From Panulirus ornatus (Eukaryota > Arthropoda > Malacostraca > Decapoda > Palinuridae), in assembly GCF_036320965.1 (NCBI RefSeq), contig NC_092265.1:1027001-1091000 (forward strand): a DNA stretch of 64,000 nt, given 5' to 3'. The first letter of the stretch is position 1. Every line of letters starts with the position of its first letter. Position numbers and translations under genes: made by a program. Below the pieces are notes generated by a model that did not search any database, had not been told where the DNA came from, and saw only the letters and a program-made list of their open reading frames with translations. Below are positions 34,263 to 46,987 of the stretch, one piece after another.

Positions 34263-35436
34263 GAGGATGTGTGGATCAGGTGTTTGCTTTGAAGAATGTA
34301 TGTGAGAAACACTTAGAAAAGCAAATGGATTTGTATGTAGCATTTATAGATCTGAAGAAGGCATATGATAGAGTTGATAGAGATGCTCTGTGGAAGGTAT
34401 TAAGAATATATGGTGTGGGAGGCAAGTTGTTAGAAGCAGTGAAAAGTTTTTATCGAGGATGTAAGGCATGTGTACGTGTAGGAAGAGAGGAAAGTGATTG
34501 GTTCTCAGTGAATGTAGGTTTGCGGCAGGGGTGTGTGATGTCTCCATGGTTGTTTAATTTGTTTATGGATGGGGTTGTTAGGGAGGTGAATGCAAGAGTT
34601 TTGGAAAGAGGGGCAAGTATAAAGTCTGTTGGGGATGAGAGAGCTTGGGAAGTGAGTCAGTTGTTGTTCGCTGATGATACAGCACTGGTGGCTGATTCAT
34701 GTGAGAAACTGCAGAAGCTGGTGACTGAGTTTGGTAAAGTGTGTGAAAGAAGAAAGTTAAGAGTAAATGTGAATAAGAGCAAGGTTATTAGGTACAGTAG
34801 GGTTGAGGGTCAAGTCAATTGGGAGGTGAGTTTGAATGGAGAAAAACTGGAGGAAGTGAAGTGTTTTAGATATCTGGGAGTGGATCTGGCAGCGGATGGA
34901 ACCATGGAAGCGGAAGTGGATCATAGGGTGGGGGAGGGGGCGAAAATTCTGGGAGCCTTGAAGAATGTGTGGAAGTCGAGAACATTATCTCGGAAAGCAA
35001 AAATGGGTATGTTTGAAGGAATAGTGGTTCCAACAATGTTGTATGATTGCGAGGCGTGGGCTATGGATAGAGTTGTGCGCAGGAGGATGGATGTGCTGGA
35101 AATGAGATGTTTGAGGACAATATGTGGTGTGAGGTGGTTTGATCGAGTAAGTAACGTAAGGGTAAGAGAGATGTGTGGAAATAAAAAGAGCGTGGTTGAG
35201 AGAGCAGAAGAGGGTGTTTTGAAATGGTTTGGGCACATGGAGAGAATGAGTGAGGAAAGATTGACCAAGAGGATATATGTGTCGGAGGTGGAGGGAATGA
35301 GGAGAAGAGGGAGACCAAATTGGAGGTGGAAAGATGGAGTGAAAAAGATTTTGTGTGATCGGGGCCTGAACATGCAGGAGGGTGAAAGGAGGGCAAGGAA
35401 TAGAGTGACTTGGAGCGATGTGGTATACCGGGGTTG
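34262..35436 (+). CDS. Duplicate of alpha RT-C-terminal coding segment
   Basis: Identical by eye to 32,220-33,394, including the diagnostic LKKAYDRV and LYDCEAW changes, and followed by the same 3' UTR with the unusual accttgcaaacgcgggtgac core. The only clear difference beyond is one G fewer in gcgtctggggt. Offset 2,042 bp. Frame open from GCVDQVFALKN to VVYRG. Confidence 0.87.
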
Positions 35437-35626
35437 ACGTGCTGTCAGTGGATTGAATCGGGGCATGTGAAGCGTCTGGGGTAAACCATGGAAAGCTGTG
35501 TAGGTATGTATATTTTGCGTGTGTGGACGTATGTATATACATGTGTATGGGGGTGGATTGGGCCATTTCTTTCGTCTGTTTCCTTGCGCTACCTTGCAAA
35601 CGCGGGTGACAGCGACAAAGCAAAAA

Positions 35627-35697
<71 letters not shown>
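35437..35697 (+). repeat. Alpha short 3' UTR, poly-A and long (TA)n
   Basis: The 3' UTR ends in the core accttgcaaacgcgggtgac, then an A run and about 60 bp of (TA)n (35,635-35,697). The (TA)n leads directly into the 5'-truncated start of the next alpha copy. The counterpart at 33,580-33,660 has one register slip in the (TA)n. Confidence 0.88.
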
Positions 35698-35701
<4 letters not shown>

Positions 35702-37955
35702 AGGGAGAATAAAGAGATGTTTTGGAAGGAGGTAAATAAAGTACATAAGACAAGGGAACAAATGGGAACATCAGTGAAGAGGGCTAATGGGGAGGTGATA
35801 ACAAGTAGTGGTGATGTGAGAAGGAGATGGAGTGAGTATTTTGAAGGTTTGTTGAATGTGTTGGAAGATAGCGTGGCAGATATAGGGTGTTTTGGTCAAG
35901 GTGGTCTGCAAATTGAGAGGGTTAGGGAGAATGTTTACTGATTTGGTAAACAGAGAAGAGGTAGTAAAAGCTTTGTGGAAGATGAAAGCCAGCAAGGCAG
36001 TGGGTTTGGATGGTATTGCAGTGGAATTTATTAAAAAAGGGGATGACTATGTTGCTGACTGGTTGGTAAGGTTATTTAATGTATGTATGACTCCTGGTGA
36101 GGTGCCTGAGGATTGGCGGAATGCTTGCATAGTGCCATTGTACAAAGGCAAAGGGGATAAAGGTGAGTCCTCAAATTACAGAGGTATAAGTTTGTTGAGT
36201 ATTCCTGGGAAATTATATGGGAGGGTATTGATTGAGAGGGTGAAGGCATGTACAGAGCATCAGATTGGGGAAGAACAGTGTGGTTTCAGAAGTGGTAGAG
36301 GATGTGTGGATCAGGTGTTTGCCTTGAAGAATGTATGTGAGAAATACTTAGAAAAGCAAATGGATTTGTACGTAGCATTTATTGATCTGGAGAAGGCGTA
36401 TGATAGAGTTGATAGAGATGCTCTGTGGAAGGTATTTAGAATATATGGTGTGGGAGGCAAGTTGTTAGAAGCAGTGAAAAGTTTTTATCGAGGATGTAAG
36501 GCATGTGTACAAGTAGGAAGAGAAGAAAGTGATTGGTTCTCAGTGAATGTTGGTTTGTTGCAGGGGTGCATGATGTCTCCATGGTTGTTTAATTTGTTTA
36601 TGGATGGGGTTGTTAGGGAGGTGAATGCAAGAGTTTTGGGAAGAGGGGCAAGTATGCAGTCTGTTGTGGATGAGAGAGCTTGGGAAGTGAGTCAGTTGTT
36701 GTTCGCTGACGATACAGCACTGGTGGCTGATTTGGGTGAGAAACTGCAGAAGCTGGGGACTGAGTTTGGTAAAGTGTGTGAAAGAAGAAAGCTAAGAGTA
36801 AATGTGAATAAGAGCAAGGTTAATATATTAGGTACAGTAGGGTTGAGGGACAAGTCAAATGGGAGGTAAGTTTGAATGGAGAAAAACTGGAGGAAGTGAA
36901 GTGTTTTAGATATCTGGGAGTGGATTTGGCAGCAGATGGAACCATGGAAGCGGAAGTGAGTCATAGGGTGGGGGAGGGGGCGAAAGTTCTGAGAGCATTG
37001 AGAAATGCGTGGAAGGCGAAAACGTTATCTTGGAAAGCAAAGATGGTTATGTTTGAAGGAATAGTGCTTCCAACAATGTTATATGGTTGCGAGGCATGGG
37101 CTATGGATAGAGTTGTGCACAGGAGGGTGGATGTGCTGGAAATGAGATGTTTGAGGACAATGTGTGGTGTGAGGTGGTTTGATCGAGTAAGTAATGAAAG
37201 GGTAAGAGAAATGTGTGGTAATAAAAAGAGTGTGGTTGAGAGAGCGGAAGAGGGTGTTTTGAAATGGATTTGTCACATGGAGAGAATGAGTGAGGAAAGA
37301 TTGACAAAGAGGATATATGTGTCAGAGGTGGAGGGAATGAGAAGTGGGAGACCAAATTGGAAGTGGAAAGATGAAGTGAAAAAGATTTTGAGTGATCGGG
37401 ACCTGAACACGCAGGCAGGTGAAAGGCATGCAAGGAATACAGTGAATTGGAATGATGTGGTATACCAGGGTCGATGTGCTGTCAATGGATTGAACCAGGG
37501 CATGTGAAGCGTTTAGGGTAAACCATGGAAAGTTTTGTGGGGCCTGGATGTGGAAAGAGAGCTGTGGTTTCGGTGCATTATACATGACAGATAGAGACTG
37601 AATGTGAACGAATGTGGCCTTTGTTGTCTTTTCCTAGCGCTACCTCGCACACATGCACAGGTAGGGGGTTGTCATTCCATGTGTGGTGGGGTGGCGACGG
37701 GAATGAATAAGGGCAGACAATATGAATTATGTACATGTGTATATATGTATATGTCTGTGTGTGTATATATATGTATATGTTCAGGAGTATAGGTATATAT
37801 ATGTGCGTGTGTGGATGTGTATGTATATACATGTGTATGTGAGTGGGTTGGGCTATTCTTTTGTCTGTTTCCTTGCGCTTCCTCGCTAACGCAGGAGACA
37901 GTGACAAAGTATAATAAAATGAATAAATGAATAAAAATAAAATATATATATATAT
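35698..37955 (+). mobile_element. Alpha LINE, long 3' UTR, two frameshifts
   Basis: 5' truncated at FRENKEMFWKEVNKVHK in the linker, directly after (TA)n. Coding goes through KMKASKAVGLDGIAVEF, YVAFIDLEKAYDRV, LLQGCMMSPWLFNLFMDG (R to L before the QG), LLFADDTALVADL and GRPNWKWKDEVKKIL, ending NGLNQGM at about 37,506. About 7 extra bases near 35,930 (tttactg) and 5 near 36,825 break the frame. A long 3' UTR follows, ending gtataataaaatgaataaa with an A/T-rich tail to about 37,955. Confidence 0.87.
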
Positions 37956-37969
37956 ATTTATTTTAATTT

Positions 37970-38540
37970 ATTCTATATATATTATGCTTAACCGCCGTCT
38001 CCCGTGCTAGTGAGGTAGTGTAAGGAAACAGACAAGGAATGGCCAAACCCACCCACATACACAAACATATACGCATGTACATATCAGTACTTGCTGCCTT
38101 CATCCATTCCGTTGCCACCCCGCCACACACAAAATAGCTTCCCTTCCCCTCCAGCGAGGCAGCACCAGGAACAGACAAAAAAAGGCCACATTCGTTCACA
38201 CTCAGTCTCTAGCTGTCATGTGTCATGCACTGAAACCACAGCTCCCTTTCCACATCCAGACCCCACAGACCTTTCCCTGGTTTACCCCAGATATTCACAT
38301 GCCCTGATTCAGTCCGTTGACAGCATGTCGACTCTGGTATGCAACATCATTCCAATTCACTCTATTCCTTGCATGCCTCTCACCCTCCTGTATGTTCAGG
38401 CCCTGATCGCTCAAAATCTTTTTCACTCCATCCTTCCACCTTCAGTTTGGTCTCGCTTCTTGTTCCCTTCACCTGACACATATCCTCTTTGTCAATCTTT
38501 CCTGACTCATTCTCTCCTTATGTCCAAACCATTGCAACAC
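37970..38540 (-). mobile_element. Alpha LINE 3' fragment, long 3' UTR, minus strand
   Basis: The minus-strand terminal core (tagtgaggtagtg on the plus strand at about 38,010), a decayed long 3' UTR and the last ~70 codons of pol (frames broken) are present. The 5' truncation at about 38,540 abuts the resumed beta LINE at 38,556. It lies tail to tail with the preceding plus-strand copy across an A/T-rich joint at 37,955-37,983. Confidence 0.8.
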
Positions 38541-38555
38541 ACACATATTACCTAA

Positions 38556-39060
38556 TTTGCTGCTGTTGTTTTCATGTCAGGAGAATTGTGAAAGAAGTAA
38601 ACTGTGTGCTGGCAAATATTAAAATTGCATTCAGGTTTATGTATAAAGAAATATATAGTAAGATATTCACAGCATATATTAGACCAAAACTGGATTATGC
38701 TTCTGAGCTTTGGTCACTGCACCTAAAGAAACACAGTGTGAGAAGGTCCAGAGAAGAGCAACCATATTATCTGATTTATGAGAACTTAATTACTGTGAAA
38801 GCCTGTTCCTGTCCACCTTAGAGGTAAGAAGAGAGAAGGGGTGACTTGATAACAGTTACTGAATCAGTTAGACGATGTTGACAGTCAACTGTTTTTCATA
38901 AGGAACAGGACTAGATTAACTAGAGACCATAATCAGAAGTGGAAAAAGAAGGTGGTTAAGAAGGATGTGCATTAATACTGCGTTGGTGTAAAAGTAGTGG
39001 ACGGTTGGAATTACATAAACATTTTACAAAGATTCATGTCTTGTGGATGCTATAAAAAAA
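38556..39060 (+). pseudogene. Beta LINE relic, thumb and C-terminus, right half of the split element
   Basis: Plus strand reads RRIVKEVNCVLANIKIAFRF, IYSKIFTAYIRPKLDYASEL and WSLHLKKHSVRRS. Across frame changes it then shows RREKG-LI (the RRERGDLI block), HKEQD--N-RP (F.RN.TR.TRDH) and, near 38,990, VVDGWNY (the VWNGL-type end). The order follows directly on from 30,650-30,985, so both belong to one beta element split by the alpha cluster. Confidence 0.72.
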
Positions 39061-39329
39061 TACAAGAGATACAGCCCCACAAGCGTAAGACTCTCTCTAT
39101 AATGTACATTTAAGTAGTTATATGATAACCCTCTTAATAACTTTTTGGCAGCATTTCTACCACAAACTGTATGATAATCAGCAGCAGTCCTATTACCAAC
39201 AATTGTGCTCTGTACAGTAGGAGATTTGATTTGATTAAGAGAGATATCAGGGAAATACAGTAGGGCTATATTGATAAACAGGCTGGTAATCACCTAGAAA
39301 GTAAAAAGCAAAGATCATACCAATCTTTT

Positions 39330-39690
39330 ATAGAGTAAAATATTGATTGCTTTGAAAAGAGAGATCATTGACTTGCTTTGTATCTTCAAACTGCATAAAG
39401 GCATTTAGCCCTGTCTAGTGTAGAGGACTTGTAAAACATGAAAAAGGTCAGGTAAAAGTTGGGTTTCTTCAGTGGATAGAAAATTACCCCAAATGGGAGG
39501 AAATTGGAGGCCAAAAGTAATTAATGGTGTCCTACAAGGCTCAATTCTGGGGTTACTGTTATTCCTAAATTACATAAATTATGTGCCAGATGGGGTCATG
39601 TCATACATAGATATTTTCATTGATAATATAGTGTTAAGGTTGTTAAAGTGTATTTACAATTGCAACAACCCATAGTAAGACTTGATCAAG
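39330..39690 (+). pseudogene. Second beta LINE relic, RT palm
   Basis: An FEKRDH-type trace (AFDKVPH of related RTs) at about 39,350 is followed by WIENYPKWEE and VINGVLQGSILGLLLFLNYI, then NYVPDGVMSYIDIFIDNIVL. The catalytic FADD has become FIDN, so the RT is inactive. The palm here follows a C-terminus (38,556-39,060), so this must be a separate copy. Confidence 0.72.
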
Positions 39691-39699
39691 CTGCAGCAT

Positions 39700-42600
39700 T
39701 GCTCACATGGATAGCCAATAAAATTCAGTCATAACAAACATTGAATGGTTAAGATAAGGGGCACTGAAACTAGACCAGACCATGGCTTCCACTTTCCAGG
39801 AAGCATACAAGAGGACTCCATCTGAGACAGGAATCTAAAGTCAGGCAAAATATATGAGAATGATATATATAATTTCTTTAGATTTGGTTGGAATTGTTCA
39901 CTTAAATGACAAGAAACTAGCAAAAAGTTGAGTTAGGAAAAGTGAGAAAATAGTTTTATAGCAACAAAATAATGTACAAATAGAACAAATTAAATGAAGA
40001 AGTAAATGTTGGGGCACTTGAAGAATTTAGTTGCATGACAAAAATGAGTATAAAAAGTAGAATCTTGCAATTGTAAAATTCCTTCTCCATACACACAAAT
40101 AGGTAATGGCACACACACCACCTTACATGAATGTATTCATGTTAAGTACACTTTGGGGGCTCTTAGTTTTTCCTGTAGATCTAGAGGGATGCTTATTTGG
40201 TGCTCGTGGATGCTTAATTCATAATAACTGTTATATAAATTAAGTAAATTCATCAGGTCAGCAACATCAGCACCTAAGTCTTTAGTTAATGCCATTGATA
40301 TATGAAGTTTAGACATACAAGAACCAAGTGTGTGGGTCACTGCTTCAAAAAATCAGTTATACATTTTTTTTAATATTTATTTTTTAAAGTACTTTAAGGT
40401 CATAATCAGTTGTCATTGATTACAAAAGCAGTTACCATTATCACTGTTCCATAAGGTATAGAGGGATCAGGGTATTAGAAATAATTCATTTTTAGATAGG
40501 TATAATATTTGTCATATCCTTGATAGATTATTTGCATCAGGCTTTGCAACTTACATTATATGTATTATCACAATTATTCAGTAGCAGTACCCCTGATCCC
40601 TATGTAAAGATACCTGTAGTTTGATTTTCAGTGTTGTGAAATTTTCAGATGTGTCTTGTTGATTTCGCTCGTTGCTTAGAATTTGTGGTATGTTTGTTCT
40701 TTAGCTCCATTCAGTATTTAAAAAATGCAGCTTTAATTAGGCAAAATGGCCAGAGATGCTTGAATATATAGGTATAAACTGCATTAAAGATGATTTATTG
40801 GTATAGTTCTGTTTGTAGAAGAGGATATTTTACCAGCTGCATGTTATCAATGTATAATAGAAGGACATTGTTTTAACCTGAACATTTTTCAGTCATTTTC
40901 CATGACCCTATTTATATGAATTTTTACAGTAAAATCAGATTATATAGGTGAGATAAAGTTGTTAATTTTCATGCATAATCATAGAGTAGAAATTGATTTA
41001 CATTAATTTCATGTTGAATATTCATTTCATTTCATAACTTCATGTTTCCTCCCAGTGTTTCTGATTAACAGATGGATTATGCTTTATTTATTGTAAAATC
41101 AAAATGATTTTTGTGGTAAAGCTTAAGAAAATTTTTGAATAATATTAAATGTAGATTTCTTTTATTCCAGAATTAGACTTTTATGCAACCATTATGCATG
41201 CTGAATTGAGGGTAGTAGCTTTTGAAAGAATCACAGAAGCAGCAGCTGGTGAAATATTCTTTTTTGTAGTAGATGAAAGACAAGAAATTTGAGGGGAAAT
41301 ATTTAATACTGTACATTCTTTTTATATGCACTGCAATACTAAAGCTTATATAAGTAAAATTATTTGATCATGTAACTGTTGTCAAACTAATTAGCCTAAT
41401 GTGTAATAGTTTATTTTCCAATAAATAATTTCTTTGTCATGAAAATTTTGTACATCAGTTAGTATATATCAGGTAGTATATAACTTTGCAGAACACAGAA
41501 TTATAGGGCTTTGCTATTTGTGTATTTCTCACTGTGGGTTGGTCATCTTTGGTGTGGTTAGTGTTGTTGGTGGTGCTGTTGGTGATGGTGTTTCCTTTTA
41601 CCATTCATGTTGCCACATAGAGTGCTCTTAATTTTCTTGTATGTAACTACTGAAAAGGTGAGAATTTCTTATAGTTTTTAAAGTTTTATTGCATTGTTTT
41701 TCAGTAATTGAATTTACTCTTTTTGCTATGGAATGGAGTATTTTGCATCTAATTATGGAAGTACTTGCGAAATAACTTTAGATAAATTACTAAGAAGTTT
41801 GTTTATGCACTGTAGTTAAGTAAGGATATAATTTGATTTTACTTTTAAACGTGTATCAGATAAGAATAGTGTTATGTATACTGCATAAGAACTCATGATT
41901 CTGTGAAATAGCTCAGATAGTTCTATACTGTAGATATAAAATGTGTATCATGACAAGATAGAGAGAGAGCTTTATCCTCAATTTAGTTTTGAAACTAATG
42001 ACTTCATACCATCAGAACTCTTTAACAAGGTACATAGTGAATTCTTGACAGAATTTGAATTGTTTCTATCAAGTAGGTCCTTCAGTTTTACTGAAAATAT
42101 GCATATATCATTTCTGATTTAGATGAATTATATACTGAGATATAGAATATATGGAATAAGGCTCTTGTTCTTTTATATCATGGAACACAGAAATGTGATG
42201 TCTTCATTTTACCATTAAAGTTTGGTTGTTTTTTTCTTCACTAATATGGGTCATCATGAACGCTTCACTCTTTCCTTTCTATTGCATTTAGAGTTCAAGT
42301 ATTTATCCCAGTGAAGTCATTTGTTTATTAGTGCTTTCTTTATGTTAAAACAAATAATACTTATAATTCTCAGTTAAGCTATTTGGAGTTATGACAGTGT
42401 CATTAACAAGAAGATTTTCCAGAGTTGCTTTTAATGATCATAATTCATACATCATCTCATCTTTCATAAGTTTTTTCTCCATTTTCTTCGTCAAACAATC
42501 TGACGTGGAATCTAGTCACTAATCAATGAAATTTTCCCTTGTTCTTACTGTCTACTGTAACCTGATCTGCAGTGTCAATCCTTGGAGAGTATTTTCCTTA

Positions 42601-45454
42601 TAAATTGTTTTTCATTAATATCATAGAACTACAATTAAAGTTTTACCCTCAGCTTCACTTGCACATCCTATTACTTTCCAGACATTCACAGCTGTATGAT
42701 GAGAGTTAATGCATGATAGATACAGCTACAGTCTGTGGCCACTGCGGGTCCCAAGTGCTACCTCAAATACCTGTTACTCACAGCAGATTGTTTGAATTTT
42801 TTTTTTATTATTTAAGTTTTGATATGAATAATACACTTTCAATGCTGACAACTTTAGTACACACTTTTACACAATAGAAAATAATGTTAGATTACATCTT
42901 TTAACTTTTTATACTTTCAGAAGTCTGTTATTTCAATAAAATATTTTGTTTATATATTCTCTGACAAGTTTAAAGTACTAGACAACCACAGTGCAGCCAG
43001 AGACTTGCTGTTTGTGCTGTAGAGTAGCAAGGCAGTTGCATTATTAGTGGATTTGGCCTTCAGAATGATTCTCACAATGTTATGTTCAAAAGTTTTCAGT
43101 CATAAAGATTGATCACTCAGGCTTGAATTCTTAACATACCTTATAAAAAGCTGTAGAGGATGATAGCCTTTAAACCAGTGATGTTGACTGCTATTTGTTT
43201 ATCTTAGGAACTTGAACCATAATCTATAGTACAGCTTAAACAGGCCATTAAGAATTAAAGCTTTTCACTACCTCCTCCCATTTCCCTTTGCCCAAAAGAA
43301 CTTGTTTTTCATATCTCTACTATGTATTTATAATTCTTTACAGTAAGAATAACTAGATTTGTTTAATCTCTCTTCAGAAGCACTGTTTTAAGTTTTATAT
43401 CAAGATTTACTTGCAGGATTTATATTATGTAATGATATGATCTAATATATGGTGGCATTAAATGTCATATCAATTAAGATTCCCCTCTCATTAATTAATG
43501 TGTTATGTGTAAGAAGTCTTTAAGTTATAATCAAAATTAAGATTCATCATAAATAAAGAAAACAGCATAAAATAATTCATTCATATATGATGTAACAATT
43601 TTAATTTTCTTTCTTCATCTCAATAATAACTCCATCATGTCCTAGTTAAAGATACTTTTCCTATATTTTGGTTTCAGCCCTCTGCCCCCCCCCCCCCAAA
43701 AAAAAAAGAATACATATATATATATATATATTGTACCAGTTTATGTCATTAACTCTGCAGGTCCTTCATTACAGTTAGCAGGTAGACCTTTCAAGACAAA
43801 AATATTCATAATCATTATATCATTTGAATACTAGATCTAAGTTAATAAGTGCAGATGTGCATATCAGATAATTCAGTTTTAAAATTTTCAGCATTAGCCT
43901 TTTTCAAACATCTTAGGTAACATTAATTAAGCTAATCTGATGTTTTATAAAATAATAGGTAACACCTGATAGTTATGAAAAGGTCTACCAGTGCTAGACT
44001 TAAACTACCCTCCCTTGTTTTGCCCGTCTCCAAAAACCTAATATTTAGGGCATAAGTTGCACATTCGTGATGGCGTATGTTCCTAATACCACTCTGTCTT
44101 CTTCTCCTCTCCCGTCTTGTGGTAAAACCCATGGCACATATGATGTCCTCTCTCCTAGAAAGTGGTAAGCCCGTTCCGGCACTGCAATGCTTTTGGGTGT
44201 CTTTTTATTTGATTTGATTTTTAGTCATCTCTTTGGAATGGATATTGCAGAAACTGGTACTAAGTTGCATTCCTGTGCTGCTTGTTTTGCTTATATTTAT
44301 TTTACTGTTTAGACTTTTTCATTACTGTATTGATTATCTTCCAGTAAGATGTACTGTAATCCAGAAATTCCCAGGTACACATGGATATTTACATATGCTC
44401 AAGTACACTTCAGTGCATGATACACACACAGATTCCATGTTCATACAGAAAGAGCAATGTAAATTTGGTTAGTTTATCTTTTTTTATTCATATGTCTGTA
44501 TGCCTATTTGAGAAATTATTCCTGTTTCAAGAAAACATTGTGATTCCTTTCATATGTGGGCATTAAACTTTCTTATTGAAGCTAGTTATACTGTAACTAT
44601 TTTGGAGGTAATGCAGTTGCATGTTAAGGTTAATTTTCACCCATTGGAAAGCTCCTGCCACAGCGGTCACATGTAGCACGTTTCATTATATTTTTGGGAG
44701 TTGGGATAAGCCTTTGTTGGTGATCAAAACTGTTTAAATGTGCAGCTGGTCATATTGCATGCAGAACAACTGGTGTAAACCAGAGTTTGTCAGTTCTTTT
44801 TAATGTCACTTCCTTTCTCAGCAAAAGTTGATTCTAGAACAGAGTACAGTATTACCACATTTATGAAAACTAAGTAAACATGTGTTACCCAACTGGTGTA
44901 AAAGTCTTTAGATATATAACAAAATAGAAAATCAGCTTTACAGTAAGGTAACGACCAAAAGTCTATAATGGGAATCTGTTTGTGTACCAGTGTTCCCAGC
45001 CCCAAACTCAGTTTTGAGAAGTAGTTCCCTTAAAGGATATGTGCATGCAACTGATCCACCCCACATAAATGGGAATAAAGGTAAAGATTATAACTGAGGA
45101 GAAAGAATGAATTTGGGTTGTACTTTAGTTTCCCAACAACACAGGTCAATTCTGGAGTGGAATTATTTTTCATTGCAGTAGTAAAGTATTTTGAATTTAA
45201 TTGATATTATATGCATAACTTCATTTCAGAGAGGAACACCTCAAATTAAACATATACCAACTTTAGTGACCAACACATTCTGCATTAAGTGTTTTATGTA
45301 TATGAATATGGCTGTGTTGGCACTGAGGTGCAATACTTGCAATGACAAAAAATTTACTAATGTAAACATTTGGAAACACACCAGCCATTCTGTTTTTTCC
45401 TGTTGTATTGATTATTTCTACTTGATGTGCATAAGGAACAAGTAAGGTCCTCTT
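39700..45454. other. AT-rich stretch, nothing recognised
   Basis: No LINE or SINE-a homology, no credible long frame and no exon I could support. It contains a poly-C/poly-A/(TA)n simple tract at about 43,687-43,731 and a GC-richer patch at 44,000-44,200 with a donor-like gtaagc at 44,164. Without paralogy or protein similarity I do not call the patch an exon. Confidence 0.4.
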
Positions 45455-45832
45455 TTCTTTCTGAATCTGTGAGAGGCGTGCAAGAAATAGAGTGAATTGG
45501 AACAATGTGGTATACTGGGGTCGACATGCTGTCAATGGACTCAACCAGGGCATGTGAAGCATTTGGGGTAAACGATGGAAAGGTCTGTGGGGCCAGCTGG
45601 GTTTCGGTGCATTACACATGGCAGCTAGAGACTGGGTGTGAATGAATGTGGCCTTTCTTGTCTGTTTTCCTGGCTCTGCCTCGCTGAAGTCGGGGGCAGG
45701 CAGTGATGCTGTTTCCTGTAGGGTGAGGTAGTGACAAGAATAGATGAAGGCAAGCATGTATGAATATGTATGTGTGTATATATGTATATGGCTGTGTGTG
45801 TGTATGTATATGATGATATATATTTATATATA
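45455..45832 (+). mobile_element. Alpha LINE 3' fragment, long 3' UTR
   Basis: Starts at RRARNRVNW-equivalent sequence (gaggcgtgcaagaaatagag) close to the end of pol, then the long-type 3' UTR with tctgtggggcc and a diverged middle (cctcgctgaagtcgggggca). It breaks off in its TG/TA-rich variable region where a minus-strand alpha copy begins at about 45,835, suggesting that the second copy inserted into this 3' UTR. Confidence 0.8.
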
Positions 45833-45834
45833 TT

Positions 45835-46968
45835 TTTTTTTTGCTTTGTCGCTGTCTCCCGCGTTTGCGAGGTAGCGCAAGGAAACAGACAAAAGAAATG
45901 GCCCAACCCACCCCCATACACTTGTATATACATACGTCCACACACGCAAAATATACATACCTACACAGCTTTCCATGGTTTACCCCAGACGCTTCACATG
46001 CCCCGATTTAATCCACTGACAGCACGTCAACCCCGGTATACCACATCACTCCAATTCACTCTATTCCTTGCCCTCCTTTCACCCTCCTGCATGTTCAGGC
46101 CCCGATCACACAAAATCTTTTTCACTCCATCTTTCCACCTCCAATTTGGTCTCCCTCTTCTCCTCGTTCCCTCCACCTCCGACACATATATCCTCTTGGT
46201 CAATCTTTCCTCACTCATTCTCTCCATGTGCCCAAACCATTTCAAAACACCCTCTTCTGCTCTCTCAACCACGCTCTTTTTATTTCCACACATCTCTCTT
46301 ACCCTTACGTTACTTACTCGATCAAACCACCTCACACCACACATTGTCCTCAAACATCTCATTTCCAGCACATCCATCCTCCTGCGCACAACTCTATCCA
46401 TAGCCCATGCCTCGCAACCATACAACATTGTTGGAACTACTATTCCTTCAAACATACCCATTTTTGCTTTCCGAGATAATGTTCTCGACTTCCACACATA
46501 CTTCAAGGCTCCCAGGATTTTCGCCCCCTCCCCCACCCTATGATTCACTTCCGCTTCCATGGTTCCATCTGCTGCCAGTTCCACTCCCAGATATCTAAAA
46601 CACTTTACTTCCTCCAGTTTTTCTCCATTCAAACTAACCTCCCAATTGACTTGACCCTCAACCCTACTGTACCTAATAACCTTGCTCTTATTCACATTTA
46701 CTCTTAACTTTCTTCTTTCACACACTTTAATAAACTCAGTCACCAGTTTCTGCAGTTTCTCACATGAATCAGCCACCAGCGCTGTATCATCAGCGAACAA
46801 CAACTGACTCACTTCCCAAGCTCTCTCATCCACAACAGACTTCATACTTGCCCCTTTTTCCAAAACTCTTGCATTCACCTCCCTAATAACCCCATCCATA
46901 AACAAATTAAACAACCATGGAGACATCACACACCCCTGCCGCAAACCTACATTCACTGAGAACCAATC
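45835..46968 (-). mobile_element. Alpha LINE 3' half, short 3' UTR, intact 314-codon frame
   Basis: T run and terminal core at 45,835-45,885, short 3' UTR to 46,026, then an uninterrupted minus-strand frame 46,027-46,968. It starts DWFSVNVGLRQGCVMSPW and includes LLFADDTALVADS, FRYLGVELAADGTMEAEV, RGRPNWRWKDGVKKIL and the VVYRG stop. The 5' truncation at DWF adjoins a short (AT)n (46,969-46,987), on whose other side a plus-strand alpha copy starts. Confidence 0.88.
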
Positions 46969-46987
46969 ATATATATATATATATATG

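Larger units (their letters stand above)
32240..36300. repeat. Tandem duplication, 2.04-kb period
   Basis: Unit one (about 32,240-34,262) and unit two (about 34,282-36,300) are co-linear: alpha RT-C-terminus, short 3' UTR, poly-A, (TA)n, then linker and RT entry of the next alpha copy. The first two thirds are nearly identical; the last 600 bp of unit one is noisy. The period boundary falls inside homologous LINE coding sequence. Confidence 0.83.

Noticed and set aside
44000..44200. GC-richer patch with a donor-like gtaagc at 44,164 and a basic 66-codon minus-strand frame
   Set aside because: No convincing acceptor for a useful exon, no recognisable protein, and no duplicate to show selection.
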